From the NCBI GenBank assembly GCA_030622395.1, contig JAUXGF010000145.1:1-7006 (forward strand): a stretch of DNA of 7,006 bases, in the 5' to 3' direction. The notes under the pieces were generated by a model. It had not been told where the DNA came from. It ran no database searches and saw only the letters and a list, made by a program, of their open reading frames with translations. Shown here one piece after another: positions 1-5,656 of the stretch; the first letter of the stretch is position 1; each line of letters starts with the position of its first letter. This DNA comes from Calditrichaceae bacterium (GTDB lineage Bacteria > Calditrichota > Calditrichia > Calditrichales > Calditrichaceae). The translations under genes were made by a program, and so were the position numbers.

Positions 1-73
1 AATATTTTTTAAGATATTACAGAAAATTAATAATAAGGAATATAGATGATTTTTATAACAGGTTTAATTTGAA

Positions 74-129
74 AGCATTCAGCATTCAGTTTAAGATTTC
101 TTAATAATAGCTGAGAGCTGCGGGAAGAG
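74..129. repeat. Degenerate 7-bp-periodic repeat tract
   Basis: Two perfect copies of AGCATTC (74-80 and 81-87) are followed by AG, then 20-odd unrelated bases, then AGCTGAG (109-115), AGCTGCG (116-122) and GGAAGAG (123-129). The second group starts exactly 35 bases, or five heptamers, after the first, so the 7-bp phase is kept across the decayed middle. A period of 7 is not a multiple of 3, which argues against coding. The copy number is low, so the tract is suggestive rather than proven alone; similar tracts in the other two spacers strengthen it. Confidence 0.5.
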
Positions 130-138
130 CTTTTCCCG
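121..138. repeat. Short perfect hairpin CGGGAA/TTCCCG
   Basis: A 6-bp perfect stem closes a GAGCTT loop whose centre AGCT is itself palindromic. No T-run follows on either strand, so it does not look like an intrinsic terminator. It directly abuts the heptamer tract and is probably part of the same dispersed spacer repeat. Confidence 0.4.
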
Positions 139-165
139 AGACACATCCGTGCATCCTTAGTTGTC

Positions 166-178
166 CCGATGAAATCGG
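166..178. repeat. Small hairpin CCGAT-GAA-ATCGG
   Basis: A 5-bp stem with a 3-base loop, lying in CCCGATGAAATCGG. From memory, CCCGAT...ATCGGG-like mini-palindromes are frequent in spacers of Bacteroidota and Ignavibacteriota-type genomes; that is recollection, not something the window proves. A related element, cGCGATACTTCGGGG, lies at about 4265-4279. No regulatory role can be assigned. Confidence 0.3.
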
Positions 179-253
179 AATAAGACTTTATATAACCGCG
201 GATTATTATGTTTTGCAAATTCGGATACTTTTATGGAAATAAATTGCGCCTTG

Positions 254-544
254 ATGTTCAATAAAAAAATTAGAACTCAGAAAAAGCCGGACTTTGTTAA
301 TCATTTGAAATTGTCCATAGCTAAAGAAGATTATATTATGCCCGATATTATCAATATGGTTTAAGCTATAACAAAATTATCCCGATCAATTTAATCCGTA
401 TTTATGAGTTAAAGCTGCCGTTGTGTTTTTTGCAGATGATTATAAAATCACAATTATATGTTTATAATATTTGGCGTTGTAGATGAAAGATCCGATAAAG
501 TAAAGAGTGGAAAAACAATTACCGGAGTTGATCCGGATAAATGA
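254..544 (+). pseudogene. Possible decayed gene fragments, unidentified
   Basis: Short codon-like stretches lie close together on the + strand in different frames. One 36-codon frame (254-364) begins MFNKKIRTQKKPDF. A second stretch around 413-463 reads KAAVVFFADDYKITII. A third 28-codon frame (458-544) reads MFIIFGVVDERSDK followed by a polar tail ending GVDPDK and a stop. The second and third could be joined by one frameshift near 455-465. Their composition resembles soluble protein rather than random AT-rich translation, but I recognise no family and none has a convincing ribosome binding site. Chance cannot be excluded. Confidence 0.25.
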
Positions 545-639
545 AAATGATCGGAATATCTCTTAAAATAAAAGCTTAATAGTTGTTCGTTTAGTTCAAT
601 GGGATTTTCCGTTTAATAAAAAATGAATGTAATTAAAAG

Positions 640-646
640 AAAGGAA
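640..646 (+). promoter_or_regulatory. Ribosome binding site of the FecR-domain gene
   Basis: AAAGGAA contains the AGGA core (642-645), 8 bases before the ATG at 654. This supports that start, which also places a hydrophobic signal peptide directly at the N-terminus. Confidence 0.65.
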
Positions 647-653
647 TAGAGAT

Positions 654-2117
654 ATGTTATCGGGAAAATTAAAACAATTGAGTGTATTGCTTTTATTAAT
701 CTTTATAATTTTATCCGTTTTGCTTGCGCAGGACAAAAAAAACGCAAGCGTAAAATTTGTTATAGGTAAAGCAAAAATTCTTCCAAATCAGAAAACGAAC
801 TGGCAGGATGCAAAATTGAATATGGCAATAAAAAAAGGCGACCGTATAAAAACCTATCTAAATGCGCGTATCGAATTGGAAATGCCGGACGGTTCAATTA
901 TTAAAATTAATGAAAATACTATCTTCGATGTAAAAGAGATAAAATTTGCCGAAGATAAAAACGAGGACGAAATGAGTTTTACGCTATGGGCGGGTAATAT
1001 TTGGGCAAAATTTAAAAAAGTTGTAAGTACACGCCAAAAACGGGAAATCGATAGCCCAAGCGCGGTTGTCGCTATCCGCGGAACAACTCTGGAAATAGAT
1101 GTGGATCAAGATCAGACTACGCGGGTACGGGTTTCGGAGGGGCAGGTTGCCGTTACTTCTAAAGATGTGGGAGGACAGGTTATTGTCGGAAGTAATCAGG
1201 AATCTACAGTGGAAAAAGGCAAAGCTCCGACCCCGCCCAGTACGCCATCCACGCCTGATGGGAGTGGAGATGAGCTTGAGGCAGACTTTGTGTTTGAGGT
1301 TAATACGGCAAAGCTGCAATTTACAGATCCTGCCGTGTTGATGGCGGGAGTTTCAATCAGGGGCAGCGTTACGCCGGGATATATTGTAGCGGCTGACGGT
1401 CAACCGCTTAATGTGGATCAAAACGGTAATTTCTCCGGTAGGGTGAAGGTTCAGGAAGGAGTAAACGAAGTCAGCATAACAGCTCAAAAAGACGGACAGA
1501 GCCATAAAAAGGAAGTAAAATTTTTGGTTAATACTAAACGTCCTGAGCTTCGTCTTTCCAAACCGATTGTGGCCGGCTTTAATAACCGGCGTGATTACAG
1601 TTTAAGCGGCGCCGTGTTCGACTATACTCCCAAAGATAGGATTAAAGTTTTTATTAATGGTCAGTTTGTAACGGAAGTAGCAGGCAGAGGAAGCTTTAAC
1701 CGTACCATTATTTTAAATGAAGGTAAAAATGAAATTAAGATTACAGCGGTTGACGTTTCAAAAAATAAAACCGAAATAGCGGAACATATTTTTTTAGATA
1801 CGGTGAAGCCGATTATTACTATAACGCAGCCGGCGAAACGGAAAAAATTACTCCTGACCCCGCCGCTTGGTCCGCCTGATCAGGATGTTTCAGCGGAGCG
1901 TTTTAGGCAGCAAATCCGCGGTCTGATTATTGATCCGCAACCATCTTCCGGAATAAAGAGAATTACAATAAATGGTAAAGAAATTCAGCCAAGTTCCGAT
2001 GGTAGTTTTGAAACAACGATTGTTTTAAAACGGGGTGAGAACCATTTATCTTTTTATGCCGAAGATTTAGCCGGTAATATTTCCCGCGATAATACGCGAA
2101 CGGTTTTAGTTCCATAA
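654..2117 (+). CDS. Exported FecR-domain protein with three Ig-like repeats
   Basis: A 487-residue envelope protein of unknown exact role. Residues 5-25 form a signal peptide (K5, K7, then a long Leu/Ile core, probable cleavage near ALLAQ 22-26). Residues about 57-190 are a FecR domain: KKGDRIKT (60-67), ELEMPDGSIIKI (74-85), the hallmark SPSAVVAIRGTTLEI (134-148) and VRVSEGQVAV (158-167). A Pro/Thr/Ser linker (191-205) leads to three Ig-like (Big/glucodextranase-B type) repeats, each ending in the pattern G-x-F...EG-x-N-x-(I/L/V)...A: 257-294, 345-383 and 449-487. The third carries a Pro-rich insert (about 389-425). Classical FecR regulators have a cytoplasmic anti-sigma segment before one membrane helix; here nothing precedes the signal peptide and no sigma gene is adjacent. 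A structural, carbohydrate- or wall-binding role in the periplasm or at the surface is therefore more likely. It is probably cotranscribed with the barrel gene 14 bp downstream. Confidence 0.9.
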   Translation: MLSGKLKQLSVLLLLIFIILSVLLAQDKKNASVKFVIGKAKILPNQKTNWQDAKLNMAIKKGDRIKTYLNARIELEMPDGSIIKINENTIFDVKEIKFAEDKNEDEMSFTLWAGNIWAKFKKVVSTRQKREIDSPSAVVAIRGTTLEIDVDQDQTTRVRVSEGQVAVTSKDVGGQVIVGSNQESTVEKGKAPTPPSTPSTPDGSGDELEADFVFEVNTAKLQFTDPAVLMAGVSIRGSVTPGYIVAADGQPLNVDQNGNFSGRVKVQEGVNEVSITAQKDGQSHKKEVKFLVNTKRPELRLSKPIVAGFNNRRDYSLSGAVFDYTPKDRIKVFINGQFVTEVAGRGSFNRTIILNEGKNEIKITAVDVSKNKTEIAEHIFLDTVKPIITITQPAKRKKLLLTPPLGPPDQDVSAERFRQQIRGLIIDPQPSSGIKRITINGKEIQPSSDGSFETTIVLKRGENHLSFYAEDLAGNISRDNTRTVLVP

Positions 2118-2131
2118 CAGATGAGAGTTTA

Positions 2132-3862
2132 ATGAATATTATAAGAATTTTAATAATTATACTTCTGCCGGTTATTGTAATTGCCCAGCAAGGATTTGAC
2201 GTAACCGGACGCGTCTCTCTTAGAGTTACCAATAATGATTATGATGAAACTTCAAAAATAAAACCCGATTCTATTGCCGATTCGGAATATGGCAAAACAA
2301 CTATTATCCCCGGTTTACGGCAAAGTTTAAATATTGCGCTTTTTGCCAGGACTGCAAAAGTAGATATGACCCTTCTCGGCGATATCCGAAATGATAAATG
2401 GAATGAGCTGGACATCCAGGATATGGGAACTATAAATCGCCTGTCGCTCAGCGCCCGTTTTGGAACTAATGAGATTATTTTGGGTGATTTTTATGAATCC
2501 GGTTCCGAGCTGTTTGTTCAGTGCCGGGAAGTACGCGGCGCCAAAGTTCATCTGAAATTTAATGGTCTGTGGAATAAAAATTCCTTTTTGGAAACGAAAA
2601 CCACAGGAGGTATTGTACAAAAAGCGTTTTCATCAGGCAACCGCTTAAATGATTTGTATAAACAATATGAAACATCCGGGCAGTACCGCCGTTATTTTGC
2701 CTCGGGTATTTTGAGAATCGGCGAAATAAATCTGTATAAGCTGGCAGTCAATTACCTTTACGCTAAAGATGATGACAAATCCATTGATGAATCGATTAAT
2801 GAGCCGCTGATAAATCACAATGCCGGCGTTAATGGTTCTCTTTATTTATTGGATAAAAAAATCTTTCTTTTTGGCGAAGGCTATACGAGCCGGAAAGATA
2901 CAATCTCAGCCTCTTCAATAGATGATCATGCCTATAAAGCAGGCTTTGATTTAAGTTTAAAAAGATTTGAATTAACAGCCTTTTACCAGCGTATCGGTTA
3001 TGATTATTATTCAGCCGGTTATCCTTTTTTAAATACGGACCGCCAGGGGGTTAAAGTTGACGGAGCTATCAGGCTGCCGGAAGCTTTTATTTTTACCTTA
3101 GAAGCGGAACAATATAACGATAATTTAAACGATACTAATACGCTTCCCACTACTTACACCAAGTTAGGGAAATTAGGCGTTACGACTAATTTTAAAAATT
3201 TACCGGAGCTGACGATTCAATACGGTCTGCGCTATGACGACAGCAATACATTATTTGTTGATTCTATAAAAATGAAAACGGAAAAAGTCTCCGGCAGTTG
3301 GGAAGGGCGTATAAGTTATAATTTTAAAGTAAACCGTCTTTCATTATCGGCAATGTATATTGATTTTAACGACAAAAGCCTGTTAGCGGCGGGAACTCCT
3401 CTTGGAACCGAGCAGTTTATCGCCAATTTCAACTTCTATACGCGCCCCTCGCCCAACTTCTTTATCTCCTGCGGAAGCGTTTACAGCAGACTGTTGATGT
3501 CTAATGATCAGGAAAATAAAAATCTTTATGTTTATGAATCCAGTCGCTGGGATATTATTCCGCAAAAACTAAAACTCGAATCTAATATATGCTATATTAA
3601 TAATGACGCTTCTAATGGCGAAGGTTATCAGGATATGTTAAGCGATTATTATCAGATCAGCGGCGAAATTTCCCTGGAATATTTCTTTACATCTAATCTT
3701 TCCTTCAAAACAATCGCCGGAACCGACAAGCGGAACATGAGCTACAGTATAGAACAAGCCCTGCAGGTAATGACAGATCCGGATTACGGCCCTATGTTTT
3801 TTAACGGATACGAAACATATCAGGGTATGATTTACGGCGCTGAAATCAATTGGATTTTCTAA
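2132..3862 (+). CDS. Predicted outer-membrane beta-barrel protein
   Basis: A 576-residue exported protein. Residues 1-18 are a signal peptide (R5, then an Ile/Leu core, probable cleavage after IVIA18). The mature part begins almost at once with alternating polar/hydrophobic strands and continues so to the end, with many Tyr/Phe/Trp at strand edges and charged Asp/Asn-rich loops. It ends YGAEINWIF; a C-terminal aromatic residue after an alternating strand is the usual beta-signal for BAM-dependent insertion. No TonB box, plug domain or POTRA domain is seen. GDFYES (118-123) followed by REVRGAK (132-138) resembles the GDFY...RGA pattern I recall from DUF6029-like Bacteroidota barrels; this link is tentative. 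The start lies 14 bp after the FecR gene stop, with only a weak GAGAG (2123-2127) ahead, so translation is probably coupled. The substrate, if it is a channel, is unknown. Confidence 0.8.
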   Translation: MNIIRILIIILLPVIVIAQQGFDVTGRVSLRVTNNDYDETSKIKPDSIADSEYGKTTIIPGLRQSLNIALFARTAKVDMTLLGDIRNDKWNELDIQDMGTINRLSLSARFGTNEIILGDFYESGSELFVQCREVRGAKVHLKFNGLWNKNSFLETKTTGGIVQKAFSSGNRLNDLYKQYETSGQYRRYFASGILRIGEINLYKLAVNYLYAKDDDKSIDESINEPLINHNAGVNGSLYLLDKKIFLFGEGYTSRKDTISASSIDDHAYKAGFDLSLKRFELTAFYQRIGYDYYSAGYPFLNTDRQGVKVDGAIRLPEAFIFTLEAEQYNDNLNDTNTLPTTYTKLGKLGVTTNFKNLPELTIQYGLRYDDSNTLFVDSIKMKTEKVSGSWEGRISYNFKVNRLSLSAMYIDFNDKSLLAAGTPLGTEQFIANFNFYTRPSPNFFISCGSVYSRLLMSNDQENKNLYVYESSRWDIIPQKLKLESNICYINNDASNGEGYQDMLSDYYQISGEISLEYFFTSNLSFKTIAGTDKRNMSYSIEQALQVMTDPDYGPMFFNGYETYQGMIYGAEINWIF

Positions 3863-3885
3863 ATCTTTTATTGAAACGAAAAAAT

Positions 3886-3904
3886 AGCTATTAGTGTAAT
3901 AGTT
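3886..3904 (+). terminator. Weak possible terminator hairpin after the barrel gene
   Basis: AGCTATTA and TAATAGTT can pair around a GTG loop (8 pairs, one G-U), starting 24 bases after the barrel gene stop. The stem is AT-rich and the following bases (CAATCTCTATATAA) are not a real T-run, so intrinsic termination would be poor. Listed because of its position; it may be coincidental. Confidence 0.25.
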
Positions 3905-3953
3905 CAATCTCTATATAAATTCAATTGCTCTGACACATCAGGGGAACATTGTA

Positions 3954-3995
3954 AAGCGTAGAGCGAGAAGCGTTAAGCGAAGGTTAAGAAAAGAG
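3954..3995. repeat. Heptamer-periodic tract, AAGCGNN type
   Basis: Six consecutive heptamers fit a 7-bp frame: AAGCGTA, GAGCGAG, AAGCGTT and AAGCGAA (3954-3981) share the AGCG core in the same phase, followed by two more decayed purine-rich units to 3995. The tract is noncoding and differs in sequence from the heptamers of the other spacers. Confidence 0.55.
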
Positions 3996-4033
3996 TATTA
4001 CGCAATTCCATTATCCGCCCTTCTCTCTACGCT
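3955..4033. repeat. Inverted repeat linking the two central heptamer tracts
   Basis: AGCGTAGAG (3955-3963) is perfectly complementary in reverse to CTCTACGCT (4025-4033), with 61 bases between. An adjacent AGAAG/CTTCT match extends the arms after a 2-base bulge. The two flanking heptamer tracts are therefore related copies in opposite orientation, which could fold as a long imperfect stem. Confidence 0.6.
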
Positions 4034-4083
4034 CTCCGTTCTTCTCTGATACGGGTTTACCGATTACTGATACCGGATAAAGA
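4021..4083. repeat. Heptamer-periodic tract, two heptamer families
   Basis: Read in 7-bp steps from 4021, the first four units (4021-4048) are pyrimidine-rich: TTCTCTC, TACGCTC, TCCGTTC and TTCTCTG. From 4049 the phase continues with ATACGGG, TTTACCG, ATTACTG and ATACCGG (4049-4076) and a decayed unit. On the other strand the first group resembles the 3954-3995 tract. Two different heptamer families thus sit side by side in one phase. Confidence 0.5.
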
Positions 4084-4246
4084 AATTTAAGCATCCTTGT
4101 TAAATAATATTTTTGCGTATTTTCCAATCATATTAATTCTTTATTTAATACATGACTTGCCATATTCAATTACTTTTCATTAAATTAAAATAATCAACGA
4201 CATTGTGTAATACCTCGGATATTGGCGGGATTTTTATTAGCTTTAG

Positions 4247-4337
4247 ACCCACCCCTGCTTGCATCGCGATACTTCGGGGTAACCCCTCCTAAGAGGGACA
4301 TTGCTTATTCCCCTCTTGGGAGGGGTTAGGGGTGTGT
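4247..4337. repeat. G/C-rich dispersed-type palindromic repeat
   Basis: Inner arms AACCCCTCCTAAGAGGG (4281-4297) and CCCTCTTGGGAGGGGTT (4311-4327) pair at 16 of 17 positions around a 13-base loop. Outer arms ACCCACCCCT (4247-4256) and AGGGGTGTGT (4328-4337) pair at 9 of 10 positions, with 24 unpaired bases on the left side only. No T-run follows, so it is not a standard terminator. From memory, close variants (AGGGGTTAGGGGTG) are abundant in spacers of many FCB-group genomes; only one copy is in this window. It could act as a transcript end, a REP-like element or a degenerate nonautonomous element. Confidence 0.75.
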
Positions 4338-4416
4338 TTGCGCTATTCCAAATATACACATTCAGATAAATTCCCCACCATTAACTGAAGCATTACAAAA
4401 AACATAGTTTTTATAT

Positions 4417-4444
4417 TTGCAAACCGCTTTTATTTTTGTAAAAT
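4417..4444 (+). promoter_or_regulatory. Possible sigma-70-type promoter of the dehydrogenase operon
   Basis: TTGCAA (4417-4422) and TAAAAT (4439-4444) are separated by 16 bp, about 44 bp before the ATG at 4488. TATATTTG (4412-4419) and TATTTTTG (4431-4438) fit the TAnnTTTG -7 box described for Bacteroidota, but no correctly spaced TTG box accompanies either. The region is very AT-rich, so chance matches are likely. Confidence 0.35.
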
Positions 4445-4475
4445 ATAGTTTGTCTAAGTTTAAAATAACATATAC

Positions 4476-4482
4476 GAAGGAA
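4476..4482 (+). promoter_or_regulatory. Ribosome binding site of the acyl-CoA dehydrogenase gene
   Basis: GAAGGAA lies 5-6 bases before the ATG at 4488, a good Shine-Dalgarno match. A second AAAGGAG (4494-4500) lies inside the gene at codons 3-5, but the next ATG after it (4519) is out of frame, so 4488 is the start. Confidence 0.7.
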
Positions 4483-4487
4483 TCATT

Positions 4488-5651
4488 ATGTTCAAAGGAG
4501 TCGACTATTTTAATTTAAATGATTTGTTTTCTGAAGAAGAACAAATGATTCAGACAACCGTGCGGCAATTCGTTGATAAATCATATTTACCCATTGTTTC
4601 TCAGTATCATCGACTTGGTAAGTTTCCTACTGAAATCATTCCGGAGTTAGGTAAATTAGGCGCGCTGGGAGTTACTATTCCAGAAGAATACGGAGGTCCC
4701 GGACTCAGTAATTTTATTTATGGCGTGACCATGCAGGAGTTAGAACGCGGCGACAGCGGTTTGCGCTCCTTTGCTTCCGTACAGGGCAGCCTTGTTATGT
4801 ATCCGATTTATACTTATGGCTCTGAACGGCAAAAAAAATATTGGCTGCCAAAACTGGCGGCGGGAGAAAAGATCGGATGTTTCGGACTAACGGAGCCGGA
4901 TTATGGTTCAGACCCAGGCGGTATGTTAACAAAAGCGGAAAAGGTTGAAAACGGATGGCTGTTGAACGGAAGTAAAATGTGGATTACAAATGGTTCTATT
5001 GCCGATGTTGCAGTTATATGGGCAAAAACAGAGCGGGGCGTAAGCGGTTTTATCGTAGAAAAAGACCGCCCCGGCTTTACGGCAAAAGCAGTGGAAGGTA
5101 AATTTTCATTGCGCGCCTCCGATACCGCCGAGTTGAGTTTTCAGGATTGTTTGATCCCTGACGAAAACATTTTACCTTTAGCAAAGGGTTTAAGGGCTCC
5201 GCTTTCATGTCTGAATGAAGCGCGTTACGGCATTGCCTGGGGAGTTGTCGGATCCGCTATGGCTTGTTATGAAGAAGCGCTTAATTATGCTAAAACGCGT
5301 ATTCAATTTGATAAACCCATAGCGGCGTTTCAAATTACCCAGCATAAATTAGTTGAGATGTTAACGGAAATAACAAAAGCGCAAATGATGAACTTTCATT
5401 TGGGGCGCATGAAGGATAAAGGCAAGGCAAAACATTATCACGTTTCCATGGCTAAAAGAAATAATGTGCGCGTCGCTTTGGAAATTGCCCGTTCGGCTCG
5501 TTCCCTATTGGCTGCTAACGGAATTATTGATGAATATCAGGTTATTCGTCACATGTTGAATCTTGAATCGGTAATAACTTATGAAGGAACGCATGAAATT
5601 CATACTTTAATAATTGGCGAGAACATTACAGGATTTAATGCATTTAAGTAA
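4488..5651 (+). CDS. gcdH: Glutaryl-CoA dehydrogenase (acyl-CoA dehydrogenase family)
   Basis: A soluble 387-residue flavoenzyme expected to oxidise glutaryl-CoA to glutaconyl-CoA and, in the decarboxylating type, on to crotonyl-CoA, passing electrons to ETF. It has full family length without a mitochondrial-type extension. The GCDH-specific segment ERGDSGLRSFASVQ (86-99) keeps E86, R93, S94 and S97, matching the human residues (Glu87, Arg94, Ser95, Ser98) around the glutaryl carboxylate. The FAD/substrate motif GCFGLTEPDYGSDP (130-143) and WITNG are intact. LNEARYGIAWG and KRNN further match GCDH. The catalytic base is E366 in TYEGTHEIH. Gene-level resemblance to human GCDH is strong by eye throughout. 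No lysine, tryptophan or benzoate pathway gene is beside it, so the pathway is unknown and a related substrate remains possible. Its neighbour, a response regulator, begins 5 bp downstream. Confidence 0.9.
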   Translation: MFKGVDYFNLNDLFSEEEQMIQTTVRQFVDKSYLPIVSQYHRLGKFPTEIIPELGKLGALGVTIPEEYGGPGLSNFIYGVTMQELERGDSGLRSFASVQGSLVMYPIYTYGSERQKKYWLPKLAAGEKIGCFGLTEPDYGSDPGGMLTKAEKVENGWLLNGSKMWITNGSIADVAVIWAKTERGVSGFIVEKDRPGFTAKAVEGKFSLRASDTAELSFQDCLIPDENILPLAKGLRAPLSCLNEARYGIAWGVVGSAMACYEEALNYAKTRIQFDKPIAAFQITQHKLVEMLTEITKAQMMNFHLGRMKDKGKAKHYHVSMAKRNNVRVALEIARSARSLLAANGIIDEYQVIRHMLNLESVITYEGTHEIHTLIIGENITGFNAFK

Positions 5652-5656
5652 TAATT

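Larger units (their letters stand above)
1..653. other. Left spacer without an intact gene
   Basis: No open frame here looks like a complete gene. The stretch holds a 7-bp-periodic repeat (74-129), a hairpin CGGGAA/TTCCCG (121-138), a smaller hairpin CCGAT-GAA-ATCGG (166-178), and short codon-like fragments (254-544) listed separately. The last part, about 545-640, is AT-rich and leads to the ribosome binding site of the FecR gene. A promoter for that gene must lie here or further left, but I could not find a -35/-10 pair with acceptable spacing. Confidence 0.7.
3863..4487. other. Central repeat-rich spacer
   Basis: No gene is supported. It contains a weak hairpin just after the barrel gene (3886-3904), heptamer-periodic tracts (3954-3995 and 4021-4083) joined by a 9-bp inverted repeat, about 160 AT-rich bases with nothing recognisable (4084-4246), a large G/C-rich palindromic repeat (4247-4337), and a possible promoter (4417-4444). 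The length and content make it a clear break between two transcription units. Confidence 0.75.

Noticed and set aside
27..218. 63-codon minus-strand open frame
   Set aside because: It runs through the heptamer tract and both small hairpins, has low-complexity composition and no recognisable domain.
583..617. Promoter TTGTTC...TTTAAT ahead of the FecR gene
   Set aside because: The spacing is 23 bp, too long for a normal sigma-70 promoter, and the sequence is AT-rich enough for chance matches.
984..1319. 111-codon minus-strand open frame inside the FecR gene
   Set aside because: It is antisense to the well-supported FecR domain and its translation has no family features.
654..2117. FecR protein as an anti-sigma regulator
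   Set aside because: There is no cytoplasmic segment ahead of the hydrophobic stretch, no adjacent ECF sigma gene and no TonB-dependent receptor partner.
2327..2620. 97-codon minus-strand open frame inside the barrel gene
   Set aside because: Antisense shadow; the + strand shows consistent beta-strand periodicity across the same bases.
3954..4083. CRISPR array
   Set aside because: The units are 7 bp and contiguous, with no 24-40 bp repeats, no spacers of regular length and no cas gene.
4281..4327. Intrinsic terminator
   Set aside because: The stem is strong but no T-run follows on either strand, and it lies about 420 bp after the barrel gene stop.
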